Of a stretch of 64,000 bases of DNA, positions 8,013 through 15,869 are shown piece by piece. The position numbers were made by a program, and so were the translations under genes. Source of the stretch: CAIMFV01 sp040757715 (GTDB lineage: Bacteria; Pseudomonadota; Alphaproteobacteria; Caulobacterales; Caulobacteraceae); the NCBI GenBank assembly GCA_040757715.1, contig JBFLWS010000018.1:1-64000 (forward strand). Reading direction: 5' to 3'. Within the stretch, counting starts at the first letter, position 1; each line of letters opens with the position of its first letter. The notes under the pieces are model-generated. The model did no database searches. It saw nothing but the letters and a program-made list of their open reading frames with translations, and was not told the DNA's origin.

Positions 8013-9740
8013 ATGCGTAAAGCAAAAAGAAGTGGCAAGGGGCAGGAAAAGTATTTCCCAGAACCCGTAAAGCGCGAAAATGCACGCTCATCTGTTAGTA
8101 TTTCACATTTTTCAATTAAACCAATTTTTATATATTCCGGGTTCCGCTCATCAAGTACTTGGTTTTGGAGTAAATTCAGGAATTCAGAAAATTGTGTAGC
8201 GTTCTATGAGTATTTTAATGAAGTTTTGGTTGATATTTCAACCGCTTCAATTTTAAATACATCTCCAGAAAAATGGGACTCGCATCATCCAGATATTGGC
8301 CCTTATTTTTTAGAGTATATGAGCTTTGTTAAAGATAGTGGAGGGATTGGCGGATTTAAGGAGCGTTTCGCATATGAGTGCTTTATGCCAAGTGCAAATG
8401 ACGCCCATGAATTGAGTGAATCTGAAATTGATTACATGAGTTCGCTCATCAATTTTGCGCTGCAGTCTGGCCGCACGCCAGTTTTAAGCGATCCGCGCGC
8501 CCTCGGGCGCGCGAGCGCAATCAGGAATAAATTTTCTGGCGTTCAGATATTGCTTATTCGCAATTTGTTTGCGCAATGGAATTCCTGTGTGGAGCAATAT
8601 AATAATGGAAACACATACTTTGTGGATTCGCTAAATAGAATCATCAAATTTTGTTGCGGAGATTCGTATTTATCTCAAGTATATAAGGTCATTGGTTGCC
8701 CATCTGTTGATGAAAATCCTGAACATCACTTGATATTGTATACTATAGTTAATAGTTATCTAATGGCTCGTGCGGCCGATTCTGCCGATTTAATTGTCGA
8801 TATGGAGCTTTTGCATGCTGATACTGCGTATCAGCGAGCGACTGGGGCAGAAATACGCCGTCTAACGGGGGTAACAATTGATCTTAGCGATGTCAGAGAT
8901 CCCTTCTCCGCGTGCGGGTTGCGAATTCGCAAGTTAATTGATATCAGGGCGATCTTAACGGTTTTGATGCGCCCGGCCCTGGATAACCTTTCTTCGGAAG
9001 GTGGCGTGCTTTTCCAGAAATTGATATCCAGATTACTATCTGACATTGAGACGTACGCGAAGTATACGGACTATATTTTTAGTATTAATCAAATTAGTAC
9101 TTTAGCTAATGCCCCCTCTGCCGAATACCGTGGCGCGGCGCTCCTCAGAGGAGAGGCCGAAAGCGTCAGCTTGCACCGCCAGCTGATCCAGGCCGAGGCC
9201 GAGCGCTCTGCTCTGCAAGAGCAATTCACCCAGGCCGACGCCGAGCGCGTCAGCTTGCACCACCAGCTGATCCAGGCCGAGGCCGAGCGCTCCATGCTGC
9301 AAGAGCAATTCACCCAGGCCGACGCCGAGCGCGTCAGCTTGCACCACCAGCTGATCCAGGCCGAGGCCGAGCGCTCCGTGCTGCAAGAGCAATTCGCGCA
9401 GGCCGACGCCGAGCGCGTCAGCCTGCACCACCAGCTGACCCAGGCCGAGGCCAAGCGCTCCGTGCTGCAAGAGCAATTCGCGCAGGCCGACGCCGAGCGC
9501 GTCAGCCTGCACCACCAGCTGACCCAGGCCGAGGCCGAGCGCTCCGTGCTGCAAGAGCAATTCACCCAGGCCGATGCGGAGCGCGTCAGTTTGCACCACC
9601 AGCTGATCCAGGCCGAGGCCGAGCGCTCTGCGGTGCAAGAGCAATTCGCTCAGGCCGACGCCGAGCGCGTCAACTTGCGCAACCAGATGATCCAGGCCGA
9701 GGCAGAGCATTGTCAGCTCAAACGCGCCGCGGGCAGCTGA
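8013..9740 (+). CDS. Sulfotransferase-like protein with repetitive coiled-coil C-terminus
   Basis: The frame opens at a TTG (7971), but I prefer ATG 8013, which has GAGAG upstream, giving 575 residues. The N-terminal 370 residues carry IFIYSGFRSSSTWFWSKF, resembling the PAPS 5'-phosphosulfate loop, and ILLIRNLFAQWNSC, resembling the 3'-phosphate motif of sulfotransferases; the assignment is tentative. The C-terminus is six full 28-residue repeats plus a partial seventh (consensus VSLHHQLIQAEAER then S.LQEQF.QADAER), four heptads each and almost surely coiled coil. The N-terminal part is far more AT-rich than everything around it, while the repeat part is GC-rich. Lying between an intact IS6 element and an IS6 fragment, the gene is probably acquired. 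The role may be surface-polysaccharide sulfation, but the substrate is unknown. Confidence 0.6.
   Translation: MRKAKRSGKGQEKYFPEPVKRENARSSVSISHFSIKPIFIYSGFRSSSTWFWSKFRNSENCVAFYEYFNEVLVDISTASILNTSPEKWDSHHPDIGPYFLEYMSFVKDSGGIGGFKERFAYECFMPSANDAHELSESEIDYMSSLINFALQSGRTPVLSDPRALGRASAIRNKFSGVQILLIRNLFAQWNSCVEQYNNGNTYFVDSLNRIIKFCCGDSYLSQVYKVIGCPSVDENPEHHLILYTIVNSYLMARAADSADLIVDMELLHADTAYQRATGAEIRRLTGVTIDLSDVRDPFSACGLRIRKLIDIRAILTVLMRPALDNLSSEGGVLFQKLISRLLSDIETYAKYTDYIFSINQISTLANAPSAEYRGAALLRGEAESVSLHRQLIQAEAERSALQEQFTQADAERVSLHHQLIQAEAERSMLQEQFTQADAERVSLHHQLIQAEAERSVLQEQFAQADAERVSLHHQLTQAEAKRSVLQEQFAQADAERVSLHHQLTQAEAERSVLQEQFTQADAERVSLHHQLIQAEAERSAVQEQFAQADAERVNLRNQMIQAEAEHCQLKRAAGS
9165..9737 (+). 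repeat. 84-bp in-frame tandem repeat (about 6.8 copies)
   Basis: Copies begin with GTCAG or GTCAA at 9165, 9249, 9333, 9417, 9501, 9585 and 9669, an exact 84-bp period (28 codons), the last copy being incomplete. Copies differ mainly at a few codons (for example ATC/ACC, TCT/TCC, ACC/GCG), so the array is young or being homogenised. Because the period is a multiple of three and of seven codons, gain or loss of units would lengthen or shorten the coiled coil without frameshift or change of heptad phase. Confidence 0.95.
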
Positions 9741-9799
9741 GGCGTGGTAAGCAGGTCCATGGCCTCAAAACCAAACCCGACAATCCGTGACGCTAGTTT

Positions 9800-9981
9800 G
9801 ATTCCTCACCCGAGATCATCCAGCTCGTGGTGATGCTCTACGTCCGCTATCCGCTGTCGCTGCGAAACGTCGAGGATCTCGCCTATGAGCGAGGCATCGA
9901 CATTTGCCACAAGACGGTGCGCAAATGGGTGAACCGGTTTGGCCCAGCGTTCGCGGCTCAGATCCGCCGACGCCGGGTTCA
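9800..9981 (+). mobile_element. IS6-family transposase fragment (5' part only)
   Basis: An open stretch codes for SSPEIIQLVVMLYVRYPLSL, RNVEDLAYERGIDICHKTVR and KWVNRFGPAFAAQIRRRR, the N-terminal DNA-binding part of an IS6-type transposase. It stops resembling the family after the RRRR, so the catalytic D-D-E region is absent. It is related to, but clearly different from, the intact IS6 element at 7006-7850, and it lies in the opposite orientation. The two therefore flank the AT-rich gene like the arms of an old composite structure. Confidence 0.75.
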
Positions 9982-10284
9982 GTCCATCCGACCCTATCCC
10001 ATGGCGATGGCGCCCTGGCCGAATGGCGGTCGCTTGCCGAGTCATGCCGAAGATCTCGCGTCAAGCGGAGATGAGTTTGCATTGGGCTGAAGCACCCACC
10101 AACGTGACGCTTTATCGATCGACTGTCGGCATCAAATTTTATATATAATAATAATTTCATTGGCGACGAGCTCGTCGCTTAATTGGCCGACCCCTTCGCT
10201 CGAGGTCGCCGCTGCGTAGCGCTCATGCTCAGCGCAAGCGGCTAAATCGCCGAAGCGGGTGAGGCCCGAAATTGGAGGAAGACT
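9982..10284 (+). other. Gene-free stretch: junk beside IS scrap, then promoter region of the sugar-acid cluster
   Basis: I see no credible gene here. The first 110 bp beyond the transposase fragment do not resemble anything I recognise. At 10136-10160 there is a sharply AT-rich tract containing ATAATAATAATTTCAT (10145-10160), which matches 13 of 16 bases of the palindrome upstream of fucP and may be a regulator site. A 12-bp perfect palindrome GACGAGCTCGTC lies at 10165-10176. GGAGGAAGAC directly precedes the TTG start of the next gene. Confidence 0.4.
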
Positions 10285-11298
10285 TTGCGCGCCTTGACCA
10301 TTGACGGCCTGGACAGTTGCGCCTGGCTTGAAGCGCCGACGCCGCAGCCCGCAGCCGGGGAAGTGCTCATCAAGGTTCGCCATGTAGGTTTGTGCGGTTC
10401 GGATCTGGCGACCTTTTCCGGGCTAAATCCTCTGGTCAGCCTGCCGCGTATTCCGGGACACGAAATCGGCGGGGAAATCGTCGCGGTGGGCGAGGGCGTG
10501 CCCAAGGTCTACAGCATCGGCCGGCGCGTGATCGTGTCGCCCTACACCGCCTGCGGCGCCTGCCCCTCCTGCCGGCGGGGCCGCGTCAACGCCTGCCGGT
10601 CCAACCAGACCCTCGGGGTGCAGCGCGACGGCGGCTTGGCTGAATATATCGTTTTGCCGCATGGCAAGCTGTTCCTGAACGACACCATTCCACCTCAGCG
10701 CCTGGCTCTGGTGGAGCCCTTGTCGGTGGGCTTTCACGCCGTCGCCCGCGGTCGGGTGACCGCGGCGGACCGGGTGGTGGTGGTGGGCTGCGGCATGATC
10801 GGCATGGGGGCGGTGGCTGGCGCGGCCGCGCGCGGCGCCGAGATCATCGCTGTGGATCTGGGCGAGAAGAGCGCCGCCGCGCTTCGCTTCGGCGCGCGAC
10901 ATGTCATCGACGCCGCGCACGAGAACGTGGTGGAGCGCGTGCACGCGCTGACCGATGGCGACGGCGCCGATGTGGTGGTGGAGGCGGTGGGATCGCCCGC
11001 GACCTTCGTCCAGGCGGTGGACATGGCCGCCTTCAGCGGCCGGGTGGTCTATATCGGCTATTCCAAGGCGCCGGTCACTTACGACACCAAGTATTTCAAT
11101 CTGAAAGAGCTCGACATTCTGGGCTCCCGCAATGCTCTGCCGGAGGACTTCGAGGCGGCGATCAGCTACATTGAGGAAAAGGGCGCGCTGGTAGATGATT
11201 TCATTTCGCGCATATTCCCCTTCGATCAGGCGACCGACGCCTTGCCCTATTGGAAGAGCAACCGCGAAGACATTCTGAAGATCCTGGTCGAGCTATGA
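10285..11298 (+). CDS. Zinc-dependent L-galactonate 5-dehydrogenase-like enzyme (LgoD family)
   Basis: This 337-residue medium-chain dehydrogenase starts with TTG, supported by a strong GGAGGAAG site. Catalytic zinc residues appear in GLCGSD and GHEIGGE, the structural zinc cysteines in CGACPSCRRGRVNAC, and the nucleotide fold in VVGCGMIGMGA. The mid-region GVQRDGGLAEYIVLP and the C-terminal LGSRNALPEDF resemble E. coli LgoD (YjjN), which oxidises L-galactonate to D-tagaturonate. The next gene is a tagaturonate reductase, which supports that step; L-gulonate or a polyol is an alternative substrate. Its stop overlaps the next start (ATGA). Expected location is the cytoplasm. Confidence 0.72.
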   Translation: MRALTIDGLDSCAWLEAPTPQPAAGEVLIKVRHVGLCGSDLATFSGLNPLVSLPRIPGHEIGGEIVAVGEGVPKVYSIGRRVIVSPYTACGACPSCRRGRVNACRSNQTLGVQRDGGLAEYIVLPHGKLFLNDTIPPQRLALVEPLSVGFHAVARGRVTAADRVVVVGCGMIGMGAVAGAAARGAEIIAVDLGEKSAAALRFGARHVIDAAHENVVERVHALTDGDGADVVVEAVGSPATFVQAVDMAAFSGRVVYIGYSKAPVTYDTKYFNLKELDILGSRNALPEDFEAAISYIEEKGALVDDFISRIFPFDQATDALPYWKSNREDILKILVEL

Positions 11299-12764
11299 CG
11301 GCGCTGATCAAGGCGCTGGAGCGCCAATTGGACGGTCGCCCCCGGCCGACCCCGCGCGTGTTGCAATTCGGTCAGGGCAATTTCCTGCGCGCCTTCCTCG
11401 ATTGGAAGATCGACCTGATCAATGCGCGCGGCGGGCTCGACTGGGGCGTGGTAATCGTGCGCTCCCTGGCTCGCGGCGCGGCGCCCAGCCTGAATGATCA
11501 GGACGGGCTCTACACCGTGCTCACCCGCGGCGTGGATTCCACCGGCGAGGCGGTGTCGCAGCCCCATGTCGTGGCCTGCGTGCGGCGCGAGCTCGAGGCC
11601 GGCGCCGATTGGCTCGAGATCCTGGCCCTGGCGCGCCATCCTGACATCGCCGTGGTGGCGTCGAACACCACGGACGCGGGCATCGTCTATCAGCCGTGCG
11701 CCTATGACGCCGCGCCGCCCGCCTCGTTTCCAGCCAAGGTCGCCCGGCTGTTGCATGAACGCTGGCTGGCGCTCGGCGAGCACGAGACAGGCTGGCGGTT
11801 TCTGCCCTGCGAGCTGATCGAGCGCAACGGCGAGGTGCTCCAGGACCTGGTGCTGCGCCACGCCGACGACTGGGGCCTGCCGGCGGCGTTCCTGCGCTGG
11901 GTGGCGGAGGACAACGCTTTCTACAACACCCTGGTCGATCGCATCGTGCCAGGCTTTCCCCGCGACGAGGCCGAAATTCTCGCCGCCGCCCTGGGCTATC
12001 AGGATCCGTTCCTGGTCGCGGCCGAGCAATACCACCTGCTGGTGATCGAACGCCGGTCCGGCCAGCCTGAGCCGCTGCCGCCGCTCGCCGCCTGGGACGA
12101 TGGCAGCGTGGTGGTGGAGGACGTCACGCCCTTTCGCCAGCGCAAGGTCGCTCTGCTCAATGGCGGCCACACCGCCCTTTGTCCGCTCGCCCTGATCGGC
12201 GTGGTGGAGACGGTGGGGGAGGCAGTGCGCAGCGCAGCGGGCGAGGCCTTTCTGCGCGGATTGTTCGAGCAGGAGATCATCCCGTTCCTGGACCTGCCGG
12301 CGGACTCGTTGCGCGAATTTGCCGAGGATGTGCTGCGGCGCTTCGCCAACCCGTTCATCCGCCACTATTGGCGGGACATCAGTCTGAACGGCCTGGCCAA
12401 GTTCCGGGTGCGCAACCTCCCTTCGCTCCTGGCCTACCTGGAGCGCGAGGGCGCCCCGCCGCCGCGCCTCAGCCTGTCCTTGGCGGCGTGGCTCACGCTC
12501 TATCTCGGACGCTTCCCCGCCGCAGAGTCCTGCCCGCCGCGGGACAGCGAAGCGGTGCTGGCCCGCCTCCGCGCCATTGGAGGCCATGCGCGGTCCGAGG
12601 AGATTGTCTCAGCGTTCCTGGCCGACACCGAGCTCTGGGGAAGCTCGCTTGATCGGCCGGCCCTGCGCCAGGCGGTGCTTGGTCACTTTGAAGCCCTGAG
12701 CAGCGGCCCGTTCGACTTTGGCAAGCTGGCCAACACGGGCGTCGACAGCACGGTGGGCGCCTGA
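11295..12764 (+). CDS. uxaB: Tagaturonate reductase / altronate oxidoreductase (UxaB-like)
   Basis: This 489-residue member of the long-chain mannitol dehydrogenase family interconverts D-tagaturonate and D-altronate with NADH. I chose ATG 11295, which overlaps the previous stop, over the upstream in-frame start at 11250. UxaB-type motifs are plain: LQFGQGNFLRAFLDW at the N-terminus, SNTTDAGI, LPCELIERNG, AEDNAFYNTLVDRIVPGFPR and KVALLNGGHTA. With the LgoD-like enzyme upstream and the UxaA-type dehydratase downstream it completes L-galactonate to tagaturonate to altronate to 2-keto-3-deoxygluconate. Fructuronate reductase (UxuB) is a paralogous possibility, but the NGGHTA and DRIVPGFPR features fit UxaB better. 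Confidence 0.8.
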   Translation: MTALIKALERQLDGRPRPTPRVLQFGQGNFLRAFLDWKIDLINARGGLDWGVVIVRSLARGAAPSLNDQDGLYTVLTRGVDSTGEAVSQPHVVACVRRELEAGADWLEILALARHPDIAVVASNTTDAGIVYQPCAYDAAPPASFPAKVARLLHERWLALGEHETGWRFLPCELIERNGEVLQDLVLRHADDWGLPAAFLRWVAEDNAFYNTLVDRIVPGFPRDEAEILAAALGYQDPFLVAAEQYHLLVIERRSGQPEPLPPLAAWDDGSVVVEDVTPFRQRKVALLNGGHTALCPLALIGVVETVGEAVRSAAGEAFLRGLFEQEIIPFLDLPADSLREFAEDVLRRFANPFIRHYWRDISLNGLAKFRVRNLPSLLAYLEREGAPPPRLSLSLAAWLTLYLGRFPAAESCPPRDSEAVLARLRAIGGHARSEEIVSAFLADTELWGSSLDRPALRQAVLGHFEALSSGPFDFGKLANTGVDSTVGA

Positions 12765-12779
12765 CTCGATCATCGCCGA

Positions 12780-12808
12780 TTGTGCGCCACCAATAAAAAT
12801 GATTTTAT
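12780..12808 (+). promoter_or_regulatory. Candidate promoter with AT palindrome upstream of fucP
   Basis: TTGTGC (12780-12785) and TTTTAT (12803-12808) are spaced 17 bp apart, as expected for -35 and -10 elements. The palindrome ATAAAA-N4-TTTTAT (12793-12808) overlaps the spacer and the -10, an ideal place for a repressor. The IclR regulator encoded at 15013 is the most likely ligand. No experiment is available, so this is pattern-based. Confidence 0.4.
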
Positions 12809-12861
12809 ACGCAAACTAGCGGCTCCGTCAGAGGGCCCGGAAGCGAAGGAGACGACAGGAC

Positions 12862-14145
12862 ATGCCGAACAGCGGCGCAAAGGGCGTTGAGAAGGTGGGG
12901 CTGTTCGCCCTCGCGCCGATCGTAGGGTTGTTCTTCCTCTGGGGCGTGGCGAACAACCTCAATGACGTTCTGATCGCCCAATTCCGCAAGGCGTTCTCCC
13001 TGGGAGACCTGCAATCGGGCCTGGTGCAGTCGGCCTTCTATCTCGGCTATTTCCTATTCGCGCTTCCGGCCGCCCTCTTCATGCGACGCATGGGGTTCAA
13101 GGCCGCGGTGGTGCTGGGCCTGGTGCTCTATGGCGCCGGCGCGCTGTTGTTCTATCCGGCCGCAGAAAGCCGCACCTATGGCGCCTTCCTCGCCGCCCTG
13201 TTCGTGATCGCCGCCGGCCTCGCCTTCCTGGAGACCTCGGCCAATCCGCTGATCCTGGTCATGGGATCGCCTCAGGGCGCCACGCGGCGCCTCAATCTGG
13301 CGCAGGCCTTCAATCCGCTGGGGTCGATCACCGGCGTCCTGATCGGGCGTCAGTTCATCTTCTCCGGGGATAAGGCGGGGGCGGGACCGCTGACGGAGGC
13401 CCAGCGCGCCGCAGCGGCTCACGCGGTCCAGACGCCCTATCTGGCTATCGGACTCTTCGTTTTGGTCTGGGCCGGCCTCATCGCCATCACCCGCTTCCCC
13501 CGCGCCGCAGTGGCGGCCAACACGGCGGAGGAAGGCGGCGGCCTCAGCGACATCGGCGCCCTGTTCAAGCGCCCGCGCTACCTGTTCGCCGTCCTGGCGC
13601 AGTTCTTCTATGTGGGCGCGCAGGTCGGGGTGTGGAGCTTCCTGATCCGTTACGCCCAGCGTGAAACCGGCGCGGACGAGCGGACGGCGGCGAGCTATCT
13701 GATCATCTCCCTGGCCGCCTTCCTGGTCGGTCGCTTCGTCGGCGTGGCGCTGATGGGGCGGGTGAAGCCTGAACGGCTGACGGCGGCGTTTGGATTGATC
13801 AACCTCGTTCTGTGCCTGGTGGCGGTGTTCGCTCCGGGAACCGTCGGGCTCTGGGCCCTGATCGCCTCCAGCGCCTTCATGTCGGTGATGTTCCCCACGA
13901 TCTTCGCCCTTGGGGTGAAGGACCTCGGGCCGCAAACCAAGATGGGCTGGTCCTTCCTGGTCATGGCCATCATCGGTGGAGCGGCGCTCACCGCCGCCAT
14001 GGGCTATATCTCCGACCTCGCGGGCATCGCCACGGCCATGGGCGTGCCGGCCCTCGCCTTCGGCGTGGTGGCCTGGTTCGCCGCCAGTTCAACCCCCGCC
14101 CTCGCCGCTGATGAGGTGGAGGCGGTGGCCGAACCGACCCCATGA
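12862..14145 (+). CDS. fucP: L-fucose:proton symporter (FucP family MFS)
   Basis: This 427-residue inner-membrane protein has about twelve hydrophobic segments and is of the FucP type. The two acidic residues needed by E. coli FucP are in place: Asp in NNLNDVLIAQF (first helix) and Glu in FLETSANPLI (fourth helix). FucP imports L-fucose and also the closely related L-galactose and D-arabinose with protons. That fits the cluster around it. It opens a transcription unit with its own candidate promoter and overlaps the lactonase gene by 4 bp. Confidence 0.9.
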   Translation: MPNSGAKGVEKVGLFALAPIVGLFFLWGVANNLNDVLIAQFRKAFSLGDLQSGLVQSAFYLGYFLFALPAALFMRRMGFKAAVVLGLVLYGAGALLFYPAAESRTYGAFLAALFVIAAGLAFLETSANPLILVMGSPQGATRRLNLAQAFNPLGSITGVLIGRQFIFSGDKAGAGPLTEAQRAAAAHAVQTPYLAIGLFVLVWAGLIAITRFPRAAVAANTAEEGGGLSDIGALFKRPRYLFAVLAQFFYVGAQVGVWSFLIRYAQRETGADERTAASYLIISLAAFLVGRFVGVALMGRVKPERLTAAFGLINLVLCLVAVFAPGTVGLWALIASSAFMSVMFPTIFALGVKDLGPQTKMGWSFLVMAIIGGAALTAAMGYISDLAGIATAMGVPALAFGVVAWFAASSTPALAADEVEAVAEPTP

Positions 14146-14978
14146 TCGACGCCCACCAGCACTTCTGGCGGCTCCACCAAAACGACTGCGTCTGGCCGAC
14201 GCCGGATCTGGCCGCCATCCATCGCGACTTCGAGCTCGCCGAGCTGAAGTCCGTGGCCGCGCCGCTCGGCGTGCGCGGCTCGGTACTGGTGCAGTCGCAG
14301 CCGAGCGCCCGCGATACCGACTATCTGCTGGACCTGGCCGCTCGCGATCCCTTCATCCTCGGCGTGGTGGGCTGGACCGAGCTGAAGGCGGCCGATGCGC
14401 CAGCCCGCATCCGCGCCCTCGCCGCCCGCCCCAAGCTTGTGGGCCTGCGCCCCATGCTGCAGTCCCTGCCGGAGGACGACTGGATCGCCGACCCTGCCCT
14501 CGATGCGGCCATCGACGTCATGGTGGAGCAGGGTCTGGTGCTGGACGCCCTGGTGTTCACTCGCCACCTGCCGCATCTGTCGCTCCTCGTCCGTCGCCGC
14601 CCAGAGCTGAAGGTGGTGGTCGACCATGGCGCCAAGCCGCCCATCGCCGCGGGCGAGCTCGATCCCTGGCGCGAGCGCATGGCCGCTCTGGCTGAGGCGC
14701 CCCAGGTCGCCTGCAAGCTGTCGGGGCTATTGACCGAGGCCGCGCCCGGCCAGGGCGAGGCCGAGCTCGCCCCCTATGTCGACCATCTTGTCGAGGTGTT
14801 CGGCCCCGAGCGGTTGATCTTTGGCAGCGACTGGCCGGTGCTGAACCTCGCCTCCGACTACGCCGGCTGGCTCGCCATAGCCAAGCGCTTGACGGCTCCT
14901 CTGGGCGCCGCGGCGCAGGCGTTGATTTTCGGGGGCGTGGCCGCGCGGACCTATGGCTTGCCCCAAGTCGCGATTTGA
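14142..14978 (+). CDS. L-fucono-lactonase (amidohydrolase 2 family)
   Basis: This 278-residue TIM-barrel amidohydrolase begins MIDAHQHFWRL, which contains the metal-binding HxH. It continues with VVVDHGAKPP and ends with FGSDWPVL, the conserved Asp. This is the family of L-fuconolactonase and L-rhamnonolactonase, which open the aldono-lactone produced by aldose 1-dehydrogenases. In Xanthomonas, Burkholderia and Campylobacter it sits in the same non-phosphorylative fucose gene set. ATGA overlap with fucP indicates co-translation. L-galactono-lactone would be an equally reasonable substrate. Confidence 0.85.
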   Translation: MIDAHQHFWRLHQNDCVWPTPDLAAIHRDFELAELKSVAAPLGVRGSVLVQSQPSARDTDYLLDLAARDPFILGVVGWTELKAADAPARIRALAARPKLVGLRPMLQSLPEDDWIADPALDAAIDVMVEQGLVLDALVFTRHLPHLSLLVRRRPELKVVVDHGAKPPIAAGELDPWRERMAALAEAPQVACKLSGLLTEAAPGQGEAELAPYVDHLVEVFGPERLIFGSDWPVLNLASDYAGWLAIAKRLTAPLGAAAQALIFGGVAARTYGLPQVAI

Positions 14979-15012
14979 CCCCATCTAGCGCTCCTGACCC
15001 TGGGATGCGTGC

Positions 15013-15762
15013 ATGAGCCGAATGGAATCCGAGTTGGAAGACGCTGTTTCGGAGCGGCGCTATCGGGCGCCGGCCCTGGAGAAGGGCCTCGACATCTTGG
15101 AGCTGCTCGCCCAACGCGGCGCGCCCCTCACCGCCTCGCAAATCTCCGCCGCGCTCGATCGCTCGGTGAGCGAACTCTTCCGCATGGTCCAGGTGTTGGA
15201 GTTCCGCGGCTATATCGAGACCGCTCCGGACGGGGAGGGCTATGAGCTGACCAGCAAGCTGTTCGCCCTCGCCATGACCCGGGCGCCGGTGCGCTCCTTG
15301 CTGGAGGTGGCCTTGCCGGTGATGCGCGACCTCGCCGCCGAGCTCAGCCAGTCCTGCCACCTCGCGGTAGCTTCGGACGACCAGATCGTGGTGGTGGCCC
15401 GCCAGGAAAGCCCTGGCTATGTGGGTTTTTCCGTGCGTCCCGGTTATCGCCGGCCGCTGGTCGGCTCCACCTCCGGCGCGGTGTTGCTGGCCTACCTGCC
15501 GGATCGTGCGCCGCTCGCCGATGCTGAATTCGAGCGGCGACTGGAGGCGATCCGGACGCGCGGCTACGAGCAGTCGCCCAGCAGCCATATCGAGGGGGTC
15601 GTCGACCTGTCGGCCCCCATATTGGGCGATCTCGGCTCGGTGGCGGCCCTGACCATTCCCTTCGTGCAGAGCCGGCTCGCGGCCCCCAAGGTGGAGGACG
15701 CGGTGAAGGCGCTGCGCGCGGCGGCGGAGCGTATCTCGATCGACCTGTGCGCCCGGGGCTGA
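15013..15762 (+). CDS. IclR-family transcriptional regulator
   Basis: The 249-residue protein has a winged helix-turn-helix at about 18-75 (PALEKGLDILELLAQRG followed by the SASQIS-like recognition part and LEFRGYIE). The C-terminal IclR effector domain spans about 90-245, with GSTSGAVLLAYL and the usual GYEQSPSSH segment. Lying between the lactonase and the dehydrogenase-dehydratase operon, it is the only regulator gene in the cluster. It therefore probably answers to a sugar acid or keto-deoxy acid made by it. AT-rich palindromic tracts before 10285, 12862 and 15870 are candidate targets. Confidence 0.9.
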   Translation: MSRMESELEDAVSERRYRAPALEKGLDILELLAQRGAPLTASQISAALDRSVSELFRMVQVLEFRGYIETAPDGEGYELTSKLFALAMTRAPVRSLLEVALPVMRDLAAELSQSCHLAVASDDQIVVVARQESPGYVGFSVRPGYRRPLVGSTSGAVLLAYLPDRAPLADAEFERRLEAIRTRGYEQSPSSHIEGVVDLSAPILGDLGSVAALTIPFVQSRLAAPKVEDAVKALRAAAERISIDLCARG

Positions 15763-15800
15763 ACGCGGGCGACGAACGCCTTCGCACCGACCGCCGGCCA

Positions 15801-15860
15801 TTGACTCCGCTTGGTGTGGCGCGCATTTTTATAAACAAGAATAGTTTTACAGATAAATAG
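15801..15860 (+). promoter_or_regulatory. AT-rich control region upstream of the aldose dehydrogenase operon
   Basis: A TTGACT hexamer (15801-15806) is followed by an AT-rich block from about 15824, whose reverse complement contains ATAAAAATG, the same nonamer as the palindrome before fucP. A partial dyad TAAAAC-N7-GTTTA is also present within it. The region sits in front of the five-gene unit 15870-20426, so a shared regulator is plausible. A clean -10 cannot be assigned. Confidence 0.35.
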
Positions 15861-15869
15861 GGCGGCGAA

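Noticed and set aside
9089..9710. Minus-strand frames opposite the 84-bp repeats
   Set aside because: Repeat DNA is open in several frames. The plus-strand frame has the continuous head and heptad pattern.
9165..9737. CRISPR array
   Set aside because: The repeat unit is 84 bp and contiguous, with no unique spacers, and it codes for protein in frame.
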